Source: a virus. Taken from it: 56,004 nucleotides of DNA. The translations under genes were made by a program, and so were the position numbers. Positions within the stretch are counted from its first letter, which is position 1; every line of letters begins with the position of its first letter. Below the pieces are notes generated by a model, which was given only the letters and a program-made list of their open reading frames with translations, ran no database searches and was not told where the DNA came from. Positions 46,289 to 54,650 of this stretch are shown one piece after another. The DNA lies in the IMG/VR virus record IMGVR_UViG_3300020178_001420, positions 1 through 56,004 of that record. One strand, written 5' to 3'.

Positions 46289-46609
46289 ATGATTGAAATT
46301 ATAATAGCTTTAATCTCTTCTGCTACAACAGTTTTCGTTGTGCTTTTCAAACAAAAACATCAATCTCAAAAATTTAGAGATAGTTTCTCGGATATTGCGA
46401 ACAATCCACAAGTTGAAGAATTTAGCATTCATATTAAAAATAAAAAGGGGTTTCGATTTGAGACTAATGCATGTGAGTTAGTCACTAAAAACGACAGACT
46501 TAAAATTTCAATTGGGTATTCTGATGGAGTCTCGGATGATTTAGTAAAATCTAATAGCATCCAAGCGAATTTAATACATGGTAAATTAGAAAGGTTATTT
46601 TATGGCTAA
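46289..46609 (+). CDS. Small single-pass membrane protein
   Basis: A 106-residue protein with an N-terminal hydrophobic helix (about residues 2-22, IEIIIALISSATTVFVVLF) followed by a basic stretch, so probably an N-terminal anchor with a cytoplasmic domain of strands and helices (residues 45-105). No known motif. It overlaps the next gene by 8 nt, so it belongs to the operon. The 52 nt before it are AT-rich with no SD. An accessory membrane role is possible, but not more can be said. Confidence 0.6.
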   Translation: MIEIIIALISSATTVFVVLFKQKHQSQKFRDSFSDIANNPQVEEFSIHIKNKKGFRFETNACELVTKNDRLKISIGYSDGVSDDLVKSNSIQANLIHGKLERLFYG

Positions 46610-46958
46610 TATTTATTGTCCTAATTGCGGGAAAAAACATTTTTTTAATTTAAAAAGACCTGAAAAATGCGATAGTTGTGGGTCTAGTTTTTCTCCAAAT
46701 AATAACAAAAACATACCTCAGAAGAAAAACGAATATTCAGTTTCTGAAAAGACACAAAATTTAAATACATCATATGACGAGGATTACTCAGAATCTTTAT
46801 CCGTCCCTAAAATAAAATCTTTAGCATATGATCTAAATTTCGAAGGTATTTCCAAAACTATAAAAGGTAAAGATATCATAGGAGAGGCTCCGACTAAAAC
46901 AAAACAAAACGATCACAAGTGGAAAAGAAAAGTTACGAAGCATTCGAAGAGCAAATAG
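46602..46958 (+). CDS. Zinc-ribbon protein
   Basis: A 118-residue protein with two CXXC pairs, C6/C9 and C23/C26, in an N-terminal zinc ribbon (IYCPNCGKKHFF and a matching KCDSCGSSF). The rest is polar, Lys/Ser-rich and basic at the C-terminus (KRKVTKHSKSK), which may bind nucleic acid. It overlaps the membrane protein gene by 8 nt and the sigma-like gene by 40 nt. Small ribbons next to sigma-like factors can be co-factors for transcription, but this is speculation. Confidence 0.65.
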   Translation: MANIYCPNCGKKHFFNLKRPEKCDSCGSSFSPNNNKNIPQKKNEYSVSEKTQNLNTSYDEDYSESLSVPKIKSLAYDLNFEGISKTIKGKDIIGEAPTKTKQNDHKWKRKVTKHSKSK

Positions 46959-47611
46959 ATCACGAACTTAAAAAACGTAAGGGTAAATGGAGGCTCAGCT
47001 CTATAGCTTGGATGGATTACGATGATGTTTGTCAAATTATTAGAGCTCATATATTTAAAAAATGGGACCAATGGGACCAAATTAGACCCCTAGCCCCTTG
47101 GGTTAATAAAATCATAACTAATCAAATTAAAAACTTGTTAAGAAATCACTACCAGAATTATGCTAAGCCTTGCATCAATTGCCCTTTTAGCTCATCTAGT
47201 GGTATTGACGACTCTTGCTCTTTCACTGTAACTCAATTACAAGACAGCAATTGTCCATTATTCAAAAAATGGAATAAGAGTAAGAAATATGCATATAGTG
47301 TTAAACTTCCATTATCCATTGAAGATAATCTCCATAAATTAACTAACCATGACCCGAATTACTTACACTCAATAGAAGATTCTATTGGCAAGGTTAATCA
47401 AATTCTCAAAGAGAAGCTTTCTGAAAAACAATTTTTCATTTACAAAATCCTCTTTATAGACAGAGCTAGCGAAGAAGAAGTTGCTGAAATTCTAGGATAT
47501 AAGACTTCTGAAAAAGGAAGAAAAGCTGGATACAAACAAATAAAAAACCTAAAGATGAAATATAAAAAAATGGTCATCGATATAATTGATAAAAACGATA
47601 TTCTATTTTAA
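46919..47611 (+). CDS. Sigma-70-like factor with an inserted four-cysteine element
   Basis: The protein has 230 residues. Residues about 30-80 read like sigma region 2 (DYDDVCQIIRAHIFKKW, then KIITNQIKNLLRNHY). Residues about 165-225 read like region 4, a helix-turn-helix with LSEKQFFIYKILFIDRASEE and EVAEILGYK followed by a basic recognition helix. Between them lie four cysteines, C85, C88, C100 and C112 (CINC, then SC and NC), a probable zinc site not usual in sigma factors. It would redirect host RNA polymerase, perhaps to the phage late promoters. The start is GTG at 46919 with no strong SD, so it may be misplaced. It shares one base with the next start (TAATG). Confidence 0.65.
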   Translation: MEKKSYEAFEEQIDHELKKRKGKWRLSSIAWMDYDDVCQIIRAHIFKKWDQWDQIRPLAPWVNKIITNQIKNLLRNHYQNYAKPCINCPFSSSSGIDDSCSFTVTQLQDSNCPLFKKWNKSKKYAYSVKLPLSIEDNLHKLTNHDPNYLHSIEDSIGKVNQILKEKLSEKQFFIYKILFIDRASEEEVAEILGYKTSEKGRKAGYKQIKNLKMKYKKMVIDIIDKNDILF

Positions 47612-48663
47612 TGAAATTGAATTCTGATCAAAAAAAATTTATCGATGCAAACTATATACAAATACCAGATATCGATCAATTAACAAGGACTTTATTTCAA
47701 AACGAAAAACTTGATGGAAGAAATAAAGAAGGCAAGGCTGTGGCTGCATATATGCTTGAAAGGGGTTATGGATACAAGACTAGGGTCCATGCTAAAGTCA
47801 AATCAATAGAACTCTCTGAATCTCAAAAAAGCCTAATATTAGAATATAGTGAAGATGATTTAAGTAGCCTGCAAATTGCTCAATTAATTTTTCAAGATAG
47901 AGAAGTTAAAAATTTAAGTATGGAGCAAAGAGCTGTCGCAGACTTTTTAAAAACAAATAAAAAAGGCTTCATAAAGCCTTCTGATTTGGATTTTGACAAT
48001 AAATACGAACCTCCAAAAAGCTTAGATTCTATTGTGGCAAAAATTAAAAAGCTATCCCATGCGAATATTGCTGATAAATACATAGATTTAAAAAAGCAAG
48101 ATAAAGATAAAGTAGATAATTTGAAAAAATATTTATCTTCACCTCGTTTTAGTCAATTAATGAACACATATCGATGCGATAATGCAGAACTCTTTGAGTC
48201 TGAATTTATAATGGCTACATGGGATAAGCCAGATTTAACCGCAGACGAAGTCAATCTTTACATAAATGTATGTGTTGATTATGTTAACTTAAAAACCATA
48301 CAAAGAAACATGGACAAGCTAAATGCTATGTTTGATGACTGCGAAGATCAAACCGAAATGTCTGTCAAGTTGGCTGAAATTTTAAAAGCTAAATCCTCAG
48401 AATATCATCAATGCGAACAGAGGCAAGAGTCATTAATTAAAAAACTTAATGGCGACAGATCTGTCCGAATGAAAGACAAGAAAAATCAGTATGCCTCTGT
48501 TTTGAATTTAGTTCAATCTTTTCAGGAGTATGAAGAAAGAAAAAGAATGATTGAGATAGCTGAAAAACAAAAAATGCTAGTAAATGAAGAAGCAGATAGA
48601 GTGGAAAGTATGGATAGTTGGAAGGCTAGAATTTTAGGGTTAAGGAGGGACGATGTTTTATGA
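47611..48663 (+). CDS. Small terminase subunit candidate / DNA-binding protein
   Basis: The protein has 350 residues. Residues about 15-60 and 75-120 are two helical units of similar pattern (IPDIDQLTRTLFQNEKL... and DDLSSLQIAQLIFQDREV...), each shaped like a helix-turn-helix. Residues 140-350 are a long helical segment with a coiled-coil stretch (about 250-300). It lies upstream of the nucleases and the large terminase, so a DNA-recognition subunit is a reasonable guess, but small terminases vary widely. It overlaps the next gene by 4 nt (ATGA) and the sigma-like gene by one base. Confidence 0.5.
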   Translation: MKLNSDQKKFIDANYIQIPDIDQLTRTLFQNEKLDGRNKEGKAVAAYMLERGYGYKTRVHAKVKSIELSESQKSLILEYSEDDLSSLQIAQLIFQDREVKNLSMEQRAVADFLKTNKKGFIKPSDLDFDNKYEPPKSLDSIVAKIKKLSHANIADKYIDLKKQDKDKVDNLKKYLSSPRFSQLMNTYRCDNAELFESEFIMATWDKPDLTADEVNLYINVCVDYVNLKTIQRNMDKLNAMFDDCEDQTEMSVKLAEILKAKSSEYHQCEQRQESLIKKLNGDRSVRMKDKKNQYASVLNLVQSFQEYEERKRMIEIAEKQKMLVNEEADRVESMDSWKARILGLRRDDVL

Positions 48664-49016
48664 AAAATAACCAAGAATTGTACTACTATAAAGTTTCTAA
48701 AGTGATTAAAGTTGTAGATGGCGATACGGTTGATGTTATGCTTGATCTCGGTTTTGATATACATATTAAATGTAGAGTTCGGTTAATGGGCATCGATGCT
48801 CCAGAGACAAGAACCAAAGACAAAGCCGAAAAGAAGAGAGGAATGGCATCAAAAGCCAGATTAAAAGATTTGCTTAAAGATGGTTTAATGTTACATTCTC
48901 ATGGAAAGGGTAAATTTGGTAGAATACTTGGGGAGTTTTATTCATGTGGAGTGAATCTAAACGCCATAATGGTTGCGGAAGGGCATGCTAAAGAATATTT
49001 CGGAGGAGAAAGGTAA
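48660..49016 (+). CDS. Staphylococcal nuclease-like (SNase) protein
   Basis: A 118-residue SNase domain: KVVDGDTVDVMLDLGF, then RVRLMGIDAPETR with the conserved Arg and Glu of the active site, and a later GRILGEFY with the second Arg. It is shorter than the staphylococcal enzyme (149 aa) and has no signal peptide, so it works inside the cell. Substrate is probably phosphodiester DNA or RNA. It is in the same operon as the ERCC4-type nuclease and the large terminase, which suggests DNA processing or host DNA breakdown. ATGA overlap with the upstream gene. Confidence 0.85.
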   Translation: MKNNQELYYYKVSKVIKVVDGDTVDVMLDLGFDIHIKCRVRLMGIDAPETRTKDKAEKKRGMASKARLKDLLKDGLMLHSHGKGKFGRILGEFYSCGVNLNAIMVAEGHAKEYFGGER

Positions 49017-49022
49017 AACTAA

Positions 49023-49967
49023 ATGAACCTCGATTCGCTTACATGTAAAGTGTGCGGTAAAACTTTCACATCTTTAAAAGGTAAGCATTTACATATAAGC
49101 AAGTTTCATAATACTTCGCTTAAAGAATACTACAAAACATTTTATCCAAAACTCAGTTTATTATATCAAAAACCTATACCGTTTAAGGATGTAAATCAAT
49201 ACAAAAACACTGATTTTATTAGTAGATCTGAGTTGATTGAGTGGAGCTTAAAATCAAATAAAAAAGAAGTCCAAGATTACTTGATAAAAATTTTGCAAAA
49301 CAGAAAGAAAGCCAAAAATATTAAATTTTCTTTAAGTGAAATTGAGCTGGAGCTTTGTGATTTTCCCACTATAGCTGTCTATCAAAAAATTTTTGGAAGT
49401 TACTCTGAAGTCTGTGTAAAAATAGGTTTTAATAATTTCCTAAACAGAAACATTCCCTTAAACTTTTTCGAAGATGAAAGTTATGATGATTTAAAAATTT
49501 TTATAGATACTCGAGAGCAAAAACCTATAAAATATAATAATTCCGATTTTATGAAATTGGATTTTGGAGATTATACAGCTGCTGGCAATTTCTATGATTA
49601 CACTTTTATTGATAGAAAAAGCGAGCAAGATTTCAAATCAACTCTTAGCGGTAAAAATTTTGAAAGATTCAAGAGAGAACTGGATAGAGCTAGAGAATTT
49701 GATTCTTATGTTTTTGTTGTGGTTGAGAGCGATATAGATAAAATTAAAAAAAATAACTTATTTTCTCCTCATAAATCTAAATTACCCTACATATGGCATA
49801 ACTTGAAAGAGCTGTGTCAGGATTATAAAGACTGTTGTCAGTTTGTTTTTGCAGGAAATAGAAATGGATTGAAAAAAATCATACCAAAAATATTATTATA
49901 TGGTAAGCAGCTCTGGAAAGTTGATTTGCAATATTTCATTAACAAACAAATACAATTAAAAAAATGA
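49023..49967 (+). CDS. ERCC4-type endonuclease with N-terminal zinc finger
   Basis: The protein has 314 residues. The N-terminal 30 form a C2H2-type zinc finger (CKVCGKTF, then LHISKFH). A helical part follows (about 40-155), and then an ERCC4/XPF-type nuclease domain from residue 160 with DTREQ (162-166), GDY (182-184) and DRKSEQD (197-203), the motif set of ERKXXXD nucleases. Such enzymes cut branched or flap DNA. It sits directly after the SNase gene (6-nt gap) and overlaps the next gene by 4 nt. A role in recombination, replication-fork resolution or packaging is possible. Confidence 0.85.
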   Translation: MNLDSLTCKVCGKTFTSLKGKHLHISKFHNTSLKEYYKTFYPKLSLLYQKPIPFKDVNQYKNTDFISRSELIEWSLKSNKKEVQDYLIKILQNRKKAKNIKFSLSEIELELCDFPTIAVYQKIFGSYSEVCVKIGFNNFLNRNIPLNFFEDESYDDLKIFIDTREQKPIKYNNSDFMKLDFGDYTAAGNFYDYTFIDRKSEQDFKSTLSGKNFERFKRELDRAREFDSYVFVVVESDIDKIKKNNLFSPHKSKLPYIWHNLKELCQDYKDCCQFVFAGNRNGLKKIIPKILLYGKQLWKVDLQYFINKQIQLKK

Positions 49968-50329
49968 ACAATAAACCTGAAACCTTATGGTCTTTAGATT
50001 TTATCTTTAACTTAAAAGATTGTGATATTAAATTTGAAGAAAAAACCATAAAAAATATCGGACAATCCCTGGGTGAGTTAATTGATCCTGGCGGAGAAAT
50101 CATAGGAATCGTTAATGATTTTGGAGAGCATTGCGAAGACATGCATGGATTAAGGTTTTTCCATGAAACTCAGAATTGTTTAATCACAGGCCATTTTATT
50201 TTTAAGTCAAAAAATATATATTTAAATATACATTCTTGTGCTGGATATAAACCAAGTGTGGTGCTCGCTAAAGTTATTGAATTAATGAAACCTAAAACTT
50301 ACAGCGCTCAAAAAGTTTACAGAGAATGA
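49964..50329 (+). CDS. SpeD-like (AdoMet decarboxylase fold) protein, probably inactive
   Basis: A 121-residue protein with general resemblance to S-adenosylmethionine decarboxylase (SpeD): HGLRFFHETQNCLITGHF, then KSKNIYLNIHSCAGYKPSV and a following helix. In active SpeD the chain is cut before a Ser that becomes the pyruvoyl group, in an E-S-H context. Here the corresponding segment reads HETQN with Thr, so self-processing is doubtful. It overlaps both neighbours by 4 nt. If the assignment holds, it may alter polyamine metabolism or act as a non-enzymatic fold relative. Confidence 0.5.
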   Translation: MNNKPETLWSLDFIFNLKDCDIKFEEKTIKNIGQSLGELIDPGGEIIGIVNDFGEHCEDMHGLRFFHETQNCLITGHFIFKSKNIYLNIHSCAGYKPSVVLAKVIELMKPKTYSAQKVYRE

Positions 50330-52197
50330 GTTGGGATGCTGGAGAGCAGCAAAGAGCTATTAAGGAAGATTTTAATAAGCTTTTGCTACAGAAAAAAGGT
50401 TTTATCGAAGAAGATGAAGCTCAAATTTTGTTGTATAAATTTTTAAGGGAAAATATTACTTTTGCAACTCATTTAATAGCTGGCGTTGATTTGTTTCCCT
50501 TTCAACATATGGCCATCAAAGCAATGTTTGAAACTGATTACACTTTAGGAGTGTGGTCTCGTGGTATGTCTAAATCTTTTACAACAGGGATATATGCTTT
50601 TTTAGATGCGATATTCAATCAAGGAGTTGAGATCGGAATTCTATCAAAATCATTCAGGCAATCCAAAATGATTTTTAAAAAAATTGAAGATATTGCAGCC
50701 AAACCAGAGGCAGCTCTTTTAGCCCAATGTATTACTCATAAATCTAAAAGTAATGACGAATGGTTGATGGAAATAGGAAGCTCAAGAATTAGAGCCTTGC
50801 CTTTAGGGGATGGATCTAAATTGCGGGGATTCCGTTTTCATAGAATTATCATTGATGAATTCTTACTGATGCCAGAAAGAATTTATAACGAAGTTATTGT
50901 GCCCTTTCTTTCTGTAGTTGAAAATCCCGTAGAGAGAGAAAGAATGTATAATGTTGAAACCGAGTTAATTAAACAAGGAAAAATGAAAGAGGAGGATAGA
51001 CGTCAATGGCCAAATAATAAATTAATAGCTCTCTCTTCCGCGTCTTATAAATTTGAGTATTTATATAAACTTTATGAACAATTTGAGGGTCTTATATCTG
51101 GTAAAATCGTAGAAGACGGGGGAAATGCTACTAGGTGTATTATGCAGTTTAGTTATGATTGTGCTCCCAAAAAATTGTATGATGAAAATTTAATTTTACA
51201 GTCTAAAGCCACTATGAGCCAATCTCAATTTGATCGAGAGTTTGGCGCGATTTTCACAGATGATAGTTCTGGATATTTCAAAACTTCCAGAATGGCTTCT
51301 TGCACGATTCCAGCTGGAGAATCTCCTTCTGTTGAAGTAAAAGGAGATCCCACATCTGATTATTTAATTTCTTTTGACCCTAGCTGGGCTGAATCTGAAA
51401 GTTCTGACTTTTTCGCCATACAGGTGTTTAAACTTAATAACGAAACTAAACAAGGCACCTTGGTGCATGCATATGCACTAGCAGGAACGAACCTAAAGCA
51501 CCATATTTTTTATTTTCACTATCTTTTAAAAAATTTTAATATTAAATTCATAGTCGGAGATTATAACGGCGGACTACAATTTCTTAATGCATGTAATGAA
51601 AGCAAAATATTTAAAGATTCAAAAATAAAAATACAAAACTTAACCCCAGCTTTTGATAATCCAGAAAATTATAAAGAAGATCTCAACTTAGGGAAAAGAG
51701 AATATAATCCATCAACATACAAATATTGTATACTAAGAAAACCATCATCAGCATGGATAAGATCAGCCAACGAGCTTCTCCAAGCAAGCTTCGACCATAA
51801 AAGAATATGGTTTGCAGCAAGAGCCATCAACGACAGCTATTCCGAACAGATAAAACATAACATACCCATTGATAATATTAAATTCTTAAACACAGCCTCT
51901 AATGAAGAAAAACAATCAATAGGAGCAAAGATGATTGATTTCGTCGAACACCAATCTGATATGATTGATTTAACGAAAACGCAGTGCTCTCTTATTCAAA
52001 TCAAAACAACCCCGCAAGGAACACAAACATTTGATCTACCAGATACTTTAAAGAGGACTACAGGCCCAAATAAAGCCCGTAAAGATGCCTATTCGGCCTT
52101 AGTGTTAGGTAATTGGGGGATTAAGATATATAACGATATAAAATCTCATAAAGAGCATTATGTAGACAATTCTTTCACCCCCATGTTTATAAAATGA
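50326..52197 (+). CDS. Large terminase subunit (packaging ATPase and nuclease)
   Basis: The protein has 623 residues. The Walker A-like motif SRGMSKS is at 78-84 and the Walker B is in HRIIIDEF with D177/E178, forming the N-terminal packaging ATPase. The C-terminal RNase H-like nuclease has D351 in FDPSWAE, D412 in VGDYNGG and D587 in RKDAYSALVL, the likely metal-binding triad, as in T4 gp17-type enzymes. It cuts concatemers and drives DNA into the prohead through the portal. It overlaps the preceding and following genes by 4 nt each (ATGA), so translation is coupled. Confidence 0.94.
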   Translation: MSWDAGEQQRAIKEDFNKLLLQKKGFIEEDEAQILLYKFLRENITFATHLIAGVDLFPFQHMAIKAMFETDYTLGVWSRGMSKSFTTGIYAFLDAIFNQGVEIGILSKSFRQSKMIFKKIEDIAAKPEAALLAQCITHKSKSNDEWLMEIGSSRIRALPLGDGSKLRGFRFHRIIIDEFLLMPERIYNEVIVPFLSVVENPVERERMYNVETELIKQGKMKEEDRRQWPNNKLIALSSASYKFEYLYKLYEQFEGLISGKIVEDGGNATRCIMQFSYDCAPKKLYDENLILQSKATMSQSQFDREFGAIFTDDSSGYFKTSRMASCTIPAGESPSVEVKGDPTSDYLISFDPSWAESESSDFFAIQVFKLNNETKQGTLVHAYALAGTNLKHHIFYFHYLLKNFNIKFIVGDYNGGLQFLNACNESKIFKDSKIKIQNLTPAFDNPENYKEDLNLGKREYNPSTYKYCILRKPSSAWIRSANELLQASFDHKRIWFAARAINDSYSEQIKHNIPIDNIKFLNTASNEEKQSIGAKMIDFVEHQSDMIDLTKTQCSLIQIKTTPQGTQTFDLPDTLKRTTGPNKARKDAYSALVLGNWGIKIYNDIKSHKEHYVDNSFTPMFIK

Positions 52198-53210
52198 AAA
52201 CCCATGCCTTAAATATAGATTCCACTCTTGACGATTTTATTAACTTAATAAGAAATATTATTTCGCTAGACCCAGAACAATCCCAAAATACTATTATCAA
52301 AATAATAGACCCCTCGGCTTCTAATACATTTAATGAACTTTATAGCCATCGACATTTAGACAATAAGAAATTAGCATATAAAAATTTTTTAAAACCCAAT
52401 TTGGACTTGTATAAAACTCCAAACATTTTTATAGGAAATATATTTTTAGATTATAATTTTGTTGAATATATTTCTATTTGTTGCCCAGTAAAATTGCTTA
52501 AAGAAGAGTATCTTAATGCTTTTGAAGATTTAAGGCTTTTAGTAAGCATTCTTTACAGGAGATTCATTTTAAACACTAAAAAAATACTTATATGTATTTA
52601 TTCTTCGATTGATCATCAAGATAAAATCAAAAAATTAAAAAACACGATTTGGTATAAAGATTTTTCCAGAAATAGTAATTTGAATTTCTTTGAAATTTAT
52701 GGCGGAGCTGAAAACACTTACACTAAAGGCGGAAAAGTTTTTCTAAATGTTGAAGAGGGGTATGACAAGTTGAGCTTGAAAACTTTTAAAATGATTGAGC
52801 ACTTCAATAAGTATTATGATTTCGACTATTTACTTAAAATAGATTCTTCAATTATAGATAGAGATTCTTCGATAAGACAATACACGTTTCACAATTTCGA
52901 GAACAACTTTAGATATAAACTCTTTGAACGAGATTATGACGGAGTTTTAAATGTAGAAAACCACAATTTTAGGTATATTCATCAATGGGCTCAATCTAAA
53001 AACATGAAAGCATATCCAGAAAAAATTTTTAAAAATGAAAAAATACCAGATTTTTGGGGTGGTAACGCATATGCTTTATCAAAAAAATCTTGTAAAATTT
53101 TATCTCAAAATAGGGAGGTTTTTCATGATTTCAAACAATATATGTGCGGTTGCGAAGATTTGTGCGTAGGGTACATATTGAAAAAAAACGGTATTAAAAA
53201 CTGGAATTAA
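52194..53210 (+). CDS. GT31-like glycosyltransferase
   Basis: The protein has 338 residues. The C-terminal half has the order of GT31 (galactosyltransferase/fringe-type) motifs: a DXD-like site at residues 216-220 (KIDSS with D217 as the key acidic residue), FWGGNAYALS near 283-292 and CEDLCVGYIL near 321-330 (the ED motif). The N-terminal 170 residues are less typical. No membrane anchor is seen, so it is cytoplasmic. It starts inside the terminase stop (ATGA) and may be a structural-protein or lipopolysaccharide glycosyltransferase. Sugar donor unknown. Confidence 0.72.
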   Translation: MKTHALNIDSTLDDFINLIRNIISLDPEQSQNTIIKIIDPSASNTFNELYSHRHLDNKKLAYKNFLKPNLDLYKTPNIFIGNIFLDYNFVEYISICCPVKLLKEEYLNAFEDLRLLVSILYRRFILNTKKILICIYSSIDHQDKIKKLKNTIWYKDFSRNSNLNFFEIYGGAENTYTKGGKVFLNVEEGYDKLSLKTFKMIEHFNKYYDFDYLLKIDSSIIDRDSSIRQYTFHNFENNFRYKLFERDYDGVLNVENHNFRYIHQWAQSKNMKAYPEKIFKNEKIPDFWGGNAYALSKKSCKILSQNREVFHDFKQYMCGCEDLCVGYILKKNGIKNWN

Positions 53211-53235
53211 TTCAACCATCTTTTATATATAATAT

Positions 53236-54006
53236 ATGCATGTTTTTACATATTACGACGCCTCTGTTGGTCACCCAGGACAATCAGAACTTATAGAATT
53301 GTGGAAGAAAAGCTGGGAGAATAAAGGCTTCACACCCGTGGTCTTAACTAAGAGTCACGCTGAAGACCATAGTTATTTCAAAGAATACACAGAACAAATA
53401 GATGAAATACATAAAAAAATTATGTATGGCATTCCTGTTCGAAGTTATGGATTATCATGTTACCATAGGTGGTTGGCATATGCCACACATGGTTCAAAGC
53501 ACTACTGTTCCCTAACATGCGACTATGATGTCATAAACTTGAGTCTTGATGTAAATGAGGCTCGTAAATATCTAGAAAAATATGGAACAAAAATTGTTTT
53601 TCATCATGGGACTACCCCTTGTTTAGTTTCTGGCCAAAGAGATTTGTTTGAATTTTTATGTAAAGAAATCGTTAGAATATCCAATAAAAATGTGCATTTA
53701 CTTAAAAACACTATACATCCCCATTATAATGATCAAGAATTTGTTCAATTCAATCGGTCAGATTTATTTTTAGGACCAAATAGAAACAAATTTGAAATTA
53801 ATAACTCACTCGCTCATGAAAGAATAATAGGGGACTATGAACACTCTATCCACGATCTCTCCAAGAAACTAATTCACTTTTCACATTATTTCTGTGACTT
53901 GGCTAGAATAAAATTAAAGAAACCAGGTATGCCTATTGACGACGTTAGAATTAAAATAGTTTCTAAAATGCTCGATTTTGATAAAACCTTTTTTGATTGT
54001 TTATAA
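53236..54006 (+). CDS. Glycosyltransferase candidate
   Basis: The protein has 256 residues. The N-terminus (MHVFTYYDASVGHPGQSELI) begins with a strand and a DXD-like CDYDVIN is near residue 95-100 after SKHYCSLT, both expected of a GT-A fold enzyme. A SYGLSCYHRWLAYAT segment lies before it. The C-terminus is helical. I cannot assign a family. The ATG lies 26 nt after the upstream stop, and its TAA shares one base with the next start (TAATG). Cluster membership with a GT31-like gene and a sulfotransferase supports a sugar-modifying role. Confidence 0.6.
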   Translation: MHVFTYYDASVGHPGQSELIELWKKSWENKGFTPVVLTKSHAEDHSYFKEYTEQIDEIHKKIMYGIPVRSYGLSCYHRWLAYATHGSKHYCSLTCDYDVINLSLDVNEARKYLEKYGTKIVFHHGTTPCLVSGQRDLFEFLCKEIVRISNKNVHLLKNTIHPHYNDQEFVQFNRSDLFLGPNRNKFEINNSLAHERIIGDYEHSIHDLSKKLIHFSHYFCDLARIKLKKPGMPIDDVRIKIVSKMLDFDKTFFDCL

Positions 54007-54623
54007 TGTTAAAAAATTCAATATCTAATTTTCATAATTTAATATATATCCACATACCTAAAACTGGAGGCAATTCAATAAAACATTCCTTGGGTCATTT
54101 CGATGGGGACTCTCATTTCAAACTGAATGATTTTGATTCAAGTTATTCGGATTTCAGGTTTGCCGCTTTTGTTAGGAATCCTTGGGATAGAGTCTTTAGC
54201 GCTTATTATTATTTATTGCACAATGGGTCTGGCAATAATTTAGACCTTAACAATAAAAAACAATATATTGATCCTTATAATTCGTTTGAATCCTTTATTC
54301 TTCATGGGTTAAAGGAAGCTTCCCTTCAATGTATTCACTTTGTCCCTCAAATAGAATTTTTGAAAAGTAAAAATCATAAAATGTCTTTCATTGGAAAGCT
54401 AGAACATATGATATCTGACTTTTATTTAATGTGTCACTGTCTTCAATTAAAACCGTCTGATCATATTTGTAAAATCAATCAATCATTTAAACCTGATTAT
54501 CGCAATTATTTCACTCATGAAATGAAGGTTCGTTTATATAATACTTATATGGATGATTGCAATATCCTTGGCTATCGATTCGATGAAGCCACCGTTATAA
54601 ATTCGGGCCTAGCTTATGTTTAA
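54006..54623 (+). CDS. Sulfotransferase
   Basis: A 205-residue protein with both PAPS motifs: HIPKTGGNS at 16-24 and RNPWDR at 57-62, followed by a VFSAYYYLLHN helix. This is a small Sulfotransfer_2-type enzyme similar in outline to the one at 41254-41862. I chose ATG at 54006 over an in-frame TTG at 53997, because ATG gives a one-base TAATG overlap with the preceding gene. It is the last plus-strand gene and faces the FG-GAP/LamG adhesin on the other strand. The acceptor is unknown, but a glycan built by the two upstream glycosyltransferases is likely. Confidence 0.88.
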   Translation: MLKNSISNFHNLIYIHIPKTGGNSIKHSLGHFDGDSHFKLNDFDSSYSDFRFAAFVRNPWDRVFSAYYYLLHNGSGNNLDLNNKKQYIDPYNSFESFILHGLKEASLQCIHFVPQIEFLKSKNHKMSFIGKLEHMISDFYLMCHCLQLKPSDHICKINQSFKPDYRNYFTHEMKVRLYNTYMDDCNILGYRFDEATVINSGLAYV

Positions 54624-54650
54624 GATTAATCGATTCCTTATTTTAGAATT

